The notes under the pieces: model-generated | Told to the model about the DNA's origin: nothing | Seen by the model: the letters and a program-made list of their open reading frames with translations, nothing else | Databases searched by the model: none | In this document: piece by piece, positions 36,633 to 45,859 of the stretch | Layout of the letters: each line of letters starts with the position of its first letter | Numbering within the stretch: the first letter of the stretch is position 1 | From: Rhodopseudomonas sp. AAP120 | GTDB lineage: Bacteria; Pseudomonadota; Alphaproteobacteria; Rhizobiales; Xanthobacteraceae | Assembly: GCF_001295845.1 (NCBI RefSeq) | Contig: NZ_LJIC01000017.1 | Coordinates: 1-64,000 of the forward strand | Direction: 5' to 3' | Length of the DNA stretch: 64,000 bases | Program-made: the position numbers and the translations under genes

Positions 36633-37613
36633 TCAGTTCGGCCCGGGGGCCTGCCTTCGCCAGTAGTCGAGAACCGAGGCGATGGTGTCCGGCCAGGCGT
36701 GAGCAGGCCGCCAATCCAGCCATTCGGCGGCGCGTGCCGCATTGCCGAACGCCACCGGCGTATCGTTCGGACGTAGCCGCTGCGGATCCACCATCACCTC
36801 GATCTTCGACGAGGTCAGCGACAGCAACTGGTCGAGCGCGGCCTGCAGCGGCCGCGCCACACCGGAGGCGATATTGATCACTGCGCCATTCGGCAGATCG
36901 TCGAACCGCAGCAGCGCCCGGACATAGGCATCCACGACATCGCGGACATCGAGGAAATCGCGTTTGCTCGACAGGTCGCCGACGCGGATCACTGGCTCCT
37001 GCTCGCCGCGTTCGATGCTGGCGATCTGCGAGGCGAAGGCCGGAATGGCGAAGTGCGGGGTCTGGCCCGGTCCGGTGTGATTGAACGGGCGAAGCCGCAG
37101 CACCCGCAGTCCGCTGCGCGCCATCTGGCCCAGCATGATGTCGGCGGCCGCTTTTGCGGCGCCATAGGGATTGACGGGATCGAGCAAGGCGGTTTCGTCG
37201 AGCGGCTGCCCGGACTTGAAGCTGGCGCCGTAAACTTCGGCGCTGCTGCAATAGAGCAAGCGGCACTCCGGCGCGAAAGCGGACACCGCCAGCGCGAGAT
37301 TCTGCGTGCCGCCGAAATTCACCGTCCAGGCGAGCCGCTGATCGGCGTTCGCGGCGGTGACCGCAGCCAGCGCCGCGAGGTGCACGATATGGGTCGGTTG
37401 CTCGGCCCGGATCAGCCGCTCGACCTGATCGGCGTCGCTGACGTCGAGCCGCACGAAACGGCGCCCGGCCTCGCTGCGGCCGGCATCGCTTTGGCGATCG
37501 GCGAGCAGAATCTCGCTCTCCGGCAACCGCTCGGCCAGAGCGTCGACCAGATGACGCCCGACGAAGCCCGTGGCCCCGGTGACCAACAGCCGCGCAGGCA
37601 GCGAAGAGGTCAT
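36633..37613 (-). CDS. rmd: GDP-4-dehydro-6-deoxy-D-mannose reductase (GDP-D-rhamnose synthase)
   Basis: A 326-residue extended SDR. It has LLVTGATGFVGRHLVDAL, YCSSAEVYG, catalytic Tyr-Lys in NPYGAAKAAAD and the RMD-typical LRPFNHTGPGQ. Pairing with gmd (stop and start four bases apart) indicates that it reduces the 4-keto product of Gmd to GDP-D-rhamnose; a fucose synthase would be longer and carry different motifs, but a related 6-deoxyhexose such as 6-deoxy-talose remains possible. Confidence 0.9.
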   Translation of the reverse strand: MTSSLPARLLVTGATGFVGRHLVDALAERLPESEILLADRQSDAGRSEAGRRFVRLDVSDADQVERLIRAEQPTHIVHLAALAAVTAANADQRLAWTVNFGGTQNLALAVSAFAPECRLLYCSSAEVYGASFKSGQPLDETALLDPVNPYGAAKAAADIMLGQMARSGLRVLRLRPFNHTGPGQTPHFAIPAFASQIASIERGEQEPVIRVGDLSSKRDFLDVRDVVDAYVRALLRFDDLPNGAVINIASGVARPLQAALDQLLSLTSSKIEVMVDPQRLRPNDTPVAFGNAARAAEWLDWRPAHAWPDTIASVLDYWRRQAPGPN

Positions 37614-37617
37614 GGCG

Positions 37618-38652
<1,035 letters not shown>

Positions 38653-38754
38653 TTAGAAGTCAGACCGGCCGGGAAAGTCAAGGTCGGCCGACCGAGTCGT
38701 TACGCCCAGCGCCGGGGCCGCAGCCCCGAAACCAGCGACCACTCCCGGTTGCGG

Positions 38755-39309
38755 TCACCGGAAGGGAGTCTGGATGTCCTGCAGCCACGGCAGCTTGGCA
38801 TCCTTGGCGGACAGATGCGGGGCGCCCGGCGGCAGCTTCCAGGGGAACGCGATGGTGGGATCGTCCCAGCGCACGCCGCCGTCGGATTCCGGCGCGTAGA
38901 AGCTGGTAACTTTGTAAAGCACCTCGGTGTCCGGCTCGAGCGTCACGAAGGCGTGTGCGAAGCCGACCGGAACGAACAGCTGTTCGCCGTTCTCGGCGGA
39001 CAGTTCCGCCGCGACCCATTTGGCATAGGTCGGCGATCCGGCGCGCAAATCGACCGCGATGTCGACGATGCTGCCGCGGACGCAGCGGACCAGCTTGTCC
39101 TGCGCGTGCGGCGGCGCCTGGAAGTGAAAGCCGCGGATCGTACCGGCGTGCTTCGAATAGGAATGATTATCCTGAACGAACTGCCAGTGAATATCGAACT
39201 GGGCGAGCGTTTTCTGATTGTAGCTCTCCGAGAACCAACCGCGATCGTCCGAGAAGCGCTTCGGCGACAGCAATCGCACGCCGGGGATGTCGAGTTCGCG
39301 AATTTGCAT
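38755..39309 (-). CDS. rmlC: dTDP-4-dehydrorhamnose 3,5-epimerase
   Basis: A 184-residue cupin enzyme (FSESYNQKTLAQFD, GTIRGFHFQAPPHAQDKLVR with the catalytic His, then VPVGFAHAFVTL). It performs the double epimerisation that gives the L-rhamno configuration, completing the dTDP-L-rhamnose set with rmlA, B and D. It lies 53 bases downstream of the SDR gene at 39363 on the same strand. A second, more distant RmlC relative is at 42679. Confidence 0.96.
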   Translation of the reverse strand: MQIRELDIPGVRLLSPKRFSDDRGWFSESYNQKTLAQFDIHWQFVQDNHSYSKHAGTIRGFHFQAPPHAQDKLVRCVRGSIVDIAVDLRAGSPTYAKWVAAELSAENGEQLFVPVGFAHAFVTLEPDTEVLYKVTSFYAPESDGGVRWDDPTIAFPWKLPPGAPHLSAKDAKLPWLQDIQTPFR

Positions 39310-39362
39310 GATGTCTCCATCTCGGCCGCGGTCGAGGAGGCTGTCACGGGACAGCGCTGGCG

Positions 39363-40406
39363 CTACGCCCAGCGCAGGTCGGTCGTCAGAGCGCCTTCCT
39401 TGCGATGCTTCTGAATCGTCTTCAGCCGCATCATCTCGGACGAACGGAAGTCGGCATCGGAGAAGTTGATCGCCTCGAGTCCCGCCTTCAAACGGCGGAT
39501 CGATTCTTCGAGCGTCACGATCGGCGTGTAACCCTCGGCGATCTTCTCGAACAGATCGAAGTTGACCCGATAGGAACGCTTGTCCGGCTGGCCATCCTTG
39601 TTGATGCTGACCCGCGTCCCCGGAATCTCACGGGCGACCGCCTCGGCGAGATCGCGAACCTGGTAGTTCCAGCTGTTGCTTCCGACATTGACCGTGAGGA
39701 ACGGGCCACCGACGCTCTGGTCGCGCTTGATCGCCCAATCGATCGCGCGCGCCATGTCGGCGACGTCGATCAGCGGTCGCCACGGCGAGCCGTCGCTGAG
39801 CACGGTAATCTCCTTGGTGGCGATGGCGCAGGCGACGAAATCGTTCAGCACCAGGTCGAGCCGCAGACGCGGCGACATTCCACACGCCGTCGCAAACCGC
39901 AGCGCGGTGATCGACATGCTGCCGTTCCCAAGCTTGGCCAAGCCCTGCTCGGTTCCAACCTTGGACTTGGCATAGGCGGTCAGCGGATTGAGCGAGTCCC
40001 CCTCACGCCGGGGGGGACCTTCGGCAGCGCCGTAGGCAGAACAGCTCGACGCGAATACGAATGACTTGACGCCCAACTCGGCGGCCCTCTGCGCGATGTC
40101 GAGCACTGCGACCTGATTGATGTCGAGCGTCGGCCCCTCGTGCTCGTTTCCGATCGGATCGTTGGAGATCGCCGCGAGACAGACGATCGCGTCGGCCTCC
40201 TTGATGAGGCTGTCGGGAAGCGTTCGAACGTCACCGTAAACCTGCGCATCGGCGAAGCTTTCCGGTAGGCGGGTGCGAGCTGTCACACAATGTGCAAAAT
40301 AACCCGTGTCATAACCGACGATCCGCGCGTCCGGATACTGCCGCCGCAAATAAGGCACCAGAACTGCACCGACATACCCAAGGTTTCCGGTCACAAGGAT
40401 GTTCAT
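39363..40406 (-). CDS. NAD-dependent epimerase/reductase (extended SDR)
   Basis: A 347-residue extended SDR: NILVTGNLGYVGAVLVPYL, FASSCSAYGAAEG, catalytic YAKSK and a C-terminal RSYRVNFDLFEKIAEGY. The position where dehydratases have Asp-Glu or Asp-Lys after the Thr/Ser reads SSCSAYG, so it is more likely an epimerase or ketoreductase than a 4,6-dehydratase. It is divergent from rfbF across 188 bases and probably acts on the same CDP-linked sugar or on the C-methylated product. Confidence 0.85.
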   Translation of the reverse strand: MNILVTGNLGYVGAVLVPYLRRQYPDARIVGYDTGYFAHCVTARTRLPESFADAQVYGDVRTLPDSLIKEADAIVCLAAISNDPIGNEHEGPTLDINQVAVLDIAQRAAELGVKSFVFASSCSAYGAAEGPPRREGDSLNPLTAYAKSKVGTEQGLAKLGNGSMSITALRFATACGMSPRLRLDLVLNDFVACAIATKEITVLSDGSPWRPLIDVADMARAIDWAIKRDQSVGGPFLTVNVGSNSWNYQVRDLAEAVAREIPGTRVSINKDGQPDKRSYRVNFDLFEKIAEGYTPIVTLEESIRRLKAGLEAINFSDADFRSSEMMRLKTIQKHRKEGALTTDLRWA

Positions 40407-40594
40407 AAAAACCTCTCAATCGATCGGTGGCCGTGCTGCGCGAAGGCAGGTCTTAGCAACCCGGGCGGCACGGCGAAAGGCCGTCTCGGGTTGTATTCCC
40501 ACCGATTTGCTGATCCGGTTGATCGGTGCCCTAACCAATTGACTTGGTTGAAGGCGTGCGGCAAACCAGCCGCTTCACGGGGCTCGAAAAGGCA

Positions 40595-41377
40595 ATGGTT
40601 TCAGTGAAGAAGGCGGTGATCCTGGCCGGCGGCATGGGAACACGTATCGCGGAAGAGACCTCGGTGCGCCCCAAGCCGCTGATCGAGATCGGCGGATTGC
40701 CGATCCTCTGGCACATTATGAAGATCTTTCACGCGCATGGCGTGAACGAATTCATCGTCTGCCTCGGCTACAAGGGTTACCTGATCAAAGAGTACTTCTC
40801 GAATTATTTCCTGCATCAATCCGACGTTACGTTCAATTTTGGTGACAACTCGATTCTGTACCACAACAAGCGCGCGGAGAACTGGACGGTGACCCTGGTT
40901 GATACCGGGGCCGAGTCGATGACCGGCGGCCGCGTCAGGAGAGTCCGGGACTACGTCGGCGACGAACCGTTCTGCCTCACTTACGGCGACGGCGTCGGCG
41001 ATGTCGACATCACCGCGCTGCTGCGCTTCCACGCCTCTCACGGCAAGCTCGCCACCATCACTGCGGTCAGCCCGCCGGGCCGCTTCGGCGCGCTGAATTT
41101 CGACGACAAGGACGGCGTCACCAGCTTCCAGGAGAAGCCCGACGGCGAACTCGGCTGGATCAATGGTGGGTTCTTCGTGCTGTCACCCGAAGTGTTCAAA
41201 TACATTGACGGCGACGCGACGATCTGGGAGCGCGAGCCGCTCGAAGGACTGGCGCGTGACGGCCAGCTCAGCGCCTACAAACATCACGGCTTCTGGCACC
41301 CCATGGATACGCTGCGCGACAAGCAATATCTCGAGCAGCTCTGGACCTCGTCCAAGGCGCCGTGGAAGATCTGGTAG
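40595..41377 (+). CDS. rfbF: Glucose-1-phosphate cytidylyltransferase
   Basis: This 260-residue enzyme forms CDP-glucose from glucose-1-phosphate and CTP. The motifs KKAVILAGGMGTRIAEET, RPKPLIEIGGLPILWHIMK and GDGVGDVDITALL, with HHGFWHPMDTLRDK near the end, are diagnostic for RfbF/DdhA. The ATG at 40595 is used; a TTG 17 codons upstream would add a non-conserved stretch. It opens a four-gene block with a methyltransferase, an RmlC relative and an SDR. Confidence 0.95.
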   Translation: MVSVKKAVILAGGMGTRIAEETSVRPKPLIEIGGLPILWHIMKIFHAHGVNEFIVCLGYKGYLIKEYFSNYFLHQSDVTFNFGDNSILYHNKRAENWTVTLVDTGAESMTGGRVRRVRDYVGDEPFCLTYGDGVGDVDITALLRFHASHGKLATITAVSPPGRFGALNFDDKDGVTSFQEKPDGELGWINGGFFVLSPEVFKYIDGDATIWEREPLEGLARDGQLSAYKHHGFWHPMDTLRDKQYLEQLWTSSKAPWKIW

Positions 41378-41422
41378 CACCCGGCCGAGTTCGATCCGGC
41401 GGCAACTCCAAGGTACTTGTTC

Positions 41423-42682
41423 ATGACTGATACGGCAAACCACGTTTGCAGACATTGCGGGACGCCGCTACGGATTCTGGTCGCGGATCTCGGCAGCACG
41501 CCGATCGCCAACGACTATTTGAGCGCCGCCAAGGTCGACGGCCCGGAGCCGTTCTATCCGCTGCGCACCTTCGTCTGCGACTCCTGCCGGCTTGTGCAGT
41601 TGCAGAACTTCTTCCGCTCCGACGACCTGTTCCGGGAGGACTACGCATATTTCTCGTCGTATTCGACATCGTGGCTCGCCCATGCCCAGCGCTACACCGA
41701 GGAGATGCGCCGGCGCTTTGCGATCGGCGCGTCCGATCTCGTGGTCGAGATCGCCAGCAACGACGGCTATCTGCTGCAGTACTTCCACAAATCCGGCATT
41801 CCGGTGCTCGGGATCGAACCGAGCGCGTCCGTCGCCAAGGTGGCGCAGGAGGAGCGCGGCATTCCGACGGTGGTGAAGTTCTTCGGCGCGGCGACCGCGC
41901 AGGAGCTGGTCGCGAGCGGCAAGCGCGCACGCCTGACTGCCGCTAACAACGTGCTGGCGCATGTTCCGGACATCAACGACTTCGTCAAAGGCTTCGCCAT
42001 CCTGCTCGCCGACGAGGGCGTCGCCACTTTTGAATTCCCGCACGTCGCCAACATGCTCGAGCTCAATCAGTTCGACACGATCTATCACGAGCACTTCTCG
42101 TATCTGTCGCTGCTGGCCTGCGAGCGCATCTTCGCCGCTCAGGGGCTGCGCGTGTTCGACGTCCAGCAGTTGCCGACCCACGGCGGGTCGCTGCGGCTGT
42201 TCGCCTGCCGCAAGGACGCCGGCCACACCGACGGGCCCGGCCTTGCGGAAGTCCGCGACCTCGAACGACGGCTGGGCCTCGATACCGACGCGCCGTATCT
42301 CGCCTTCGCCGAGAAGGTCCGCGAGACCAAGCGGGCCTTCCTCTCGCTGCTGATCGACCTCAAGCGCCAGGGCAAGTCCATCGCCGCCTACGGCGCGCCG
42401 GCGAAGGGCAACACGCTGCTGAACTACTGCGGCGTCGGCGCCGACATGATCGACTTCACCGTGGACATGTCGCCGCACAAGCAGGGCATGTTTCTGCCCG
42501 GCACGCGGCTGCCGATCCTGGCGCCGCAGGCGATCACCGAGGCCAAGCCGGACTACCTGGTGATTCTGCCGTGGAATCTGGAGAAGGAGATCACCGCGCA
42601 GATGGCGGCGATCGCCGACTGGGGCGGCAAGTTCATCATCCCGATTCCGACACCCAAGATCGTCGACGCGTTCCGCGCATGA
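41423..42682 (+). CDS. Sugar C-methyltransferase (class I SAM-dependent, zinc-finger type)
   Basis: A 419-residue protein with the three-part layout of nucleotide-sugar C-methyltransferases. An N-terminal zinc site is CRHCG and CDSC (residues about 10-55), the SAM domain has VVEIASNDGYLLQYF (about 108), and the C-terminal domain has AYGAPAKGNTLLNYCG. TylC3 and related enzymes use this fold to add a methyl branch at C3 of a 4-keto-6-deoxy sugar. The ATG at 41423 follows AAGG; its stop overlaps the next ATG (ATGA). The product is probably a branched-chain sugar. Confidence 0.9.
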   Translation: MTDTANHVCRHCGTPLRILVADLGSTPIANDYLSAAKVDGPEPFYPLRTFVCDSCRLVQLQNFFRSDDLFREDYAYFSSYSTSWLAHAQRYTEEMRRRFAIGASDLVVEIASNDGYLLQYFHKSGIPVLGIEPSASVAKVAQEERGIPTVVKFFGAATAQELVASGKRARLTAANNVLAHVPDINDFVKGFAILLADEGVATFEFPHVANMLELNQFDTIYHEHFSYLSLLACERIFAAQGLRVFDVQQLPTHGGSLRLFACRKDAGHTDGPGLAEVRDLERRLGLDTDAPYLAFAEKVRETKRAFLSLLIDLKRQGKSIAAYGAPAKGNTLLNYCGVGADMIDFTVDMSPHKQGMFLPGTRLPILAPQAITEAKPDYLVILPWNLEKEITAQMAAIADWGGKFIIPIPTPKIVDAFRA

Positions 42683-43224
42683 AGATCGTCCCGACCCCGC
42701 TCGACGGCTGCGTCGTGATAGAGCCCGAGCCGTTTCGTGACGAGCGCGGGTTCTTCATGCGCACCTTCTGCCGGACCACGTTCAGCGAGCGCGGCCTCAA
42801 TCCCGATATCGACCAGTGCAGCTTCTCGTTCAACCAGCGCCGCCATACGCTGCGCGGGATGCACTTCCAGGCGGCGCCGCGGATGGAGGACAAGCTGGTC
42901 CGCGTCGTGCAGGGCGCGATCTACGATGTCGCGGTCGACATCCGCCCGGGCTCGCCGACGTTCGGCCGGTGGTTCAGTCTCGAGCTGACGGCGGAGAATC
43001 TTCTGGCGCTATACGTCCCGCAAGGTTTCGCCCACGGCTTCCTGACGCTCAGGGACGAAACCATGGTGGCGTATCAAATCGCGCAGCCCTATCAGGCCGA
43101 TCTCGCCCGCGGTTTGAACTGGAACGATGGGCAGGTCGGAATCGACTGGCCGCACGCCCCGGACGTGATCAGCGAACGCGACGCGGCCCTGCCCGGCCTG
43201 AGCGATCTGGCGCTGACGCCGTAA
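42679..43224 (+). CDS. RmlC-like nucleotide-sugar 3,5-epimerase (second copy)
   Basis: A 181-residue cupin of the dTDP-4-dehydrorhamnose epimerase family. It keeps the core LRGMHFQAAPRMEDKLVR with the catalytic His and VPQGFAHGFLTL, but differs widely from the rmlC at 38755. It is translationally coupled to the C-methyltransferase (ATGA), so it probably epimerises the methylated CDP-4-keto sugar rather than serving L-rhamnose synthesis. Confidence 0.9.
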   Translation: MKIVPTPLDGCVVIEPEPFRDERGFFMRTFCRTTFSERGLNPDIDQCSFSFNQRRHTLRGMHFQAAPRMEDKLVRVVQGAIYDVAVDIRPGSPTFGRWFSLELTAENLLALYVPQGFAHGFLTLRDETMVAYQIAQPYQADLARGLNWNDGQVGIDWPHAPDVISERDAALPGLSDLALTP

Positions 43225-43241
43225 CCGGACGAAGGCTCGAC

Positions 43242-44153
43242 ATGCGCGTGATGGTGACGGGAGCACGTGGGTTCATCGGCCGGCATCTGCTGGCCCGTCT
43301 CGAGGCCGATACGGCCGTCACCGAAATTCACGGTGTTCATTCCCCAGCCGGCGGCGCGCTGCCCCCCACCACGCGAACGACCTGGCATAGCCTCGACCTC
43401 ACGGCGCCCGGCGCGGCGGAAACACTGATCGCGGCGGCAAGGCCGACCCACCTGATCCACGCCGCCTGGATCACCGCCCACAACGATTATTGGGAGAGCC
43501 CGGCCAATCTGCGTTGGCTGGCGACGAGTTGCGACCTGCTGCAGGCTTTCCTGGCCGCCGGCGGCACGCGCTTCGTGCAGATCGGCACCGCTGCGGAATA
43601 CGACTGGTCGCACGGATACATGACCGAGGGCGTCACGCCGGAACGGCCGTCGACGCTGTATGGCGTCGCCAAGAAATCGTTTCACGACGTGCTGCAGACC
43701 GCAGCCGCCAAAGCGGGCTGCTCGGCTGCCACCGGCCGGGTGTTCTTCGGCTACGGCCCGTTCGAAAATGCCGGCCGCATCATTCCCTATGCGTGCCGTC
43801 AGCTCGCCGCCGGCCAGCCCGCCGCATTCTCCTCCGGGGCGGCTTGGCGGGACTTTCTGTATATCGACGATCTCGCCGATGCGGCGATCGCGCTGCTGCG
43901 GTCCTCACTCGAAGGCGTAGTGAATCTGTCGTCCGGCGATCCGGTGCGGCTGGCGGAAATCGTTACCCGGCTCGGCGAAATCAGCGGTCGACCCGAGCTA
44001 ATTCAGCTCGGCGCCCGCCCCGACCGCGCCGGCGATCCGCCAATGCTGGTCGGCGATTCGACCCGCATCCGCTCCACCGGCTGGCGCCCGACGCATGATC
44101 TGGCGAGCGGCTTGGCGTCGACATATCGGTGGTGGGCCTCGGCGCGAAACTGA
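43242..44153 (+). CDS. NAD-dependent sugar epimerase/ketoreductase (extended SDR)
   Basis: A 303-residue extended SDR: VMVTGARGFIGRHLLARL, GTAAEYDW, catalytic YGVAKKSF and GRVFFGYGPFENAGR, which resembles reductases of CDP-abequose and related 3,6-dideoxy or branched sugars. It is the fourth gene of the rfbF block (17 bases after the epimerase) and probably performs the final C4 reduction. The ATG at 43242 is taken; an upstream in-frame extension overlaps the epimerase. Confidence 0.88.
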   Translation: MRVMVTGARGFIGRHLLARLEADTAVTEIHGVHSPAGGALPPTTRTTWHSLDLTAPGAAETLIAAARPTHLIHAAWITAHNDYWESPANLRWLATSCDLLQAFLAAGGTRFVQIGTAAEYDWSHGYMTEGVTPERPSTLYGVAKKSFHDVLQTAAAKAGCSAATGRVFFGYGPFENAGRIIPYACRQLAAGQPAAFSSGAAWRDFLYIDDLADAAIALLRSSLEGVVNLSSGDPVRLAEIVTRLGEISGRPELIQLGARPDRAGDPPMLVGDSTRIRSTGWRPTHDLASGLASTYRWWASARN

Positions 44154-44159
44154 CGACAG

Positions 44160-44972
44160 TCAGGCCGGATTGCCGTCCGGCGGCAGCAGTCGGCTTTGCC
44201 AGAATGCCCGGGCGTCCTCGAAGCGGTACCAGGCGTGGCATCCGAACGGAATGCGGCCGCCGGATTGCTGCAGCAGGAAGTTCGGATCGTATTCGAACGA
44301 AAACCGGTTCGCGATCTCGACAGGAGCGACCCGAAACGACGGATCGATCAGCGGCGCGAACACGCCCCAATACACGTCCTCGGCCAGCATCTTGTGCTGG
44401 ACGTAGTTCGAAGGCGTCAGATGCTTGCGATAGCGCCACAGGCGGTTAGCCGCGTCGAAGTTGCCTTCCAGCAGACGATCGAGCGTATGCCTCAGCGTCG
44501 GCCGCCGGTTCTCCAGATGATCGATGAAGGCGGAGACGCGGCGCAAGCTGAAGCCGCCATTGCCAGCCGCGATCTTGGCGAAAGGCCACGGCTCGCCGAT
44601 GTACTTCTCGATCAGATGAGGATACCAGCTGGCACCGATATAGTCGTAATCGCTCTCGCACCATTCGATCAGTTCGTCTCGAAACGCGAGCGCGTCGAGG
44701 TGATAAATCAGGATATGGCTGTGCTGAGCAAAGCGACGATAGAACAGCGGTGACAGTTGAAACCGGTTGTAGCGAAGCAGCGAGCCGAAACTGTCGTCTG
44801 GAAAGATCTCATCGTCCAATCCGGGAATCGACCAGTCGAGACGTGCCGGCTTGGCCAGGACAAGACGATAGCGACCGAGAAAATGCCGTAGGTGCCGGAG
44901 CGAGGCTTCCACCTCCGGCCCGGTCTTGGCTTCGTGAACGGGAACGACGATGACGGGATCGACGGACGGCAT
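44160..44972 (-). CDS. DUF5672 family protein (glycosyltransferase-like)
   Basis: A 270-residue protein of the DUF5672 type: VIVVPVHEAKTGPEVEASL, a DALAFRDELIEWCESDYDYIGASW block with an acidic cluster like a DXD site (given here in part), and the C-terminal NRFSFEYDPNFL with GRIPFGCHAW. The family is usually found in glycan loci. The ATG at 44972 overlaps the stop of the upstream SDR gene as TAATG, so the two are translationally coupled; an ATG five codons earlier is less likely. Precise function unknown. Confidence 0.8.
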   Translation of the reverse strand: MPSVDPVIVVPVHEAKTGPEVEASLRHLRHFLGRYRLVLAKPARLDWSIPGLDDEIFPDDSFGSLLRYNRFQLSPLFYRRFAQHSHILIYHLDALAFRDELIEWCESDYDYIGASWYPHLIEKYIGEPWPFAKIAAGNGGFSLRRVSAFIDHLENRRPTLRHTLDRLLEGNFDAANRLWRYRKHLTPSNYVQHKMLAEDVYWGVFAPLIDPSFRVAPVEIANRFSFEYDPNFLLQQSGGRIPFGCHAWYRFEDARAFWQSRLLPPDGNPA

Positions 44973-45724
44973 TACTGCTGATTCCAAACCGTTTGCATCA
45001 GCCAGGCCCGGCCGGTGATGCCGGACGCCTTTTGCGACATCAGAAACGCGACCAGTTCGGCGACTTCTTCGGGGCTGTTGAAGCGCTTCAATTCGAGCGG
45101 ATCGGCGATCTCGGCCTTGAACGCCGCCGCGTCACGCCCCTGCTCGGCGGCGATGCGATCAATGTCGCTATTGGTCATCTCGGTTTCGACCCAGCCCGGG
45201 CAGACGGCGTTCACGGTGATGCCGTCGCGGCCGAGTTCCTTGGCCCAGCATTTGGTCAGGCCGATCAAACCGAATTTCGACGCGCAATAGGCGCCGTAGC
45301 CGGCGCGGCCCTCGACTGAGAGCTGCGAGCCGATGGTGACGATCCGCCCGGGACGCGAGATCCGCGGCAGCAGCCCGCGCGTCAGCCGATAGGGCGCCTC
45401 CAGATTGACCGCCAGCACCTCGCCCCAAGGGTCGTGATCGGGGTCGGCAATGGCCGCCGTTTCGCAGATGCCGGCGTTGTGGACGACGCCCCATAGCGGC
45501 TCCCGCCAATCCGCGACAAACGACGCCAAAGCTGCCGGATCGGCAAGATCGAACGCCACAACGGTGGCGTCCGCGGCCTCGACGAAGCGTTCGGCGCGCA
45601 GCTTCTCTGCCGACGCCTCGGTCTTGGTCACCAGCGCAAGCGAAAAGCCGTCCCGGGCCAGCACCTGCGCGATGGCGAATCCGATGCCCCGCCCTGCCCC
45701 CGTGATGAGAATCCGTCGGGTCAA
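44972..45724 (-). CDS. SDR family oxidoreductase (FabG-like)
   Basis: A 250-residue classical SDR with RILITGAGRGIGFAIAQVL, NNAG-like HNAGICET, catalytic Ser (GSQLSVEG) and Tyr-Lys in YGAYCASK, and PGWVETEM. In this position it may reduce a keto group of a sugar or cyclitol precursor or of an acyl decoration; fatty-acid synthesis is unlikely. It is coupled to the DUF5672 gene. Confidence 0.9.
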   Translation of the reverse strand: MTRRILITGAGRGIGFAIAQVLARDGFSLALVTKTEASAEKLRAERFVEAADATVVAFDLADPAALASFVADWREPLWGVVHNAGICETAAIADPDHDPWGEVLAVNLEAPYRLTRGLLPRISRPGRIVTIGSQLSVEGRAGYGAYCASKFGLIGLTKCWAKELGRDGITVNAVCPGWVETEMTNSDIDRIAAEQGRDAAAFKAEIADPLELKRFNSPEEVAELVAFLMSQKASGITGRAWLMQTVWNQQ

Positions 45725-45859
45725 GATTTCCCAGCTATCTCAGGTGGATGATGCTGGATTTATATTCGGCAATCGGCCCTGCGGCAATCGCAGATTGTCC
45801 CGGCCGAGCTCGTCATTTCAGACGGCGCCAGGCCGCGCACGATCTGCCAGGCAGGCGCG

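Noticed and set aside
42679-43224. Second rmlC for L-rhamnose
   Set aside because: It is coupled to a C-methyltransferase in the CDP-sugar block and is distant in sequence from the rmlC at 38755, so another substrate is more likely.
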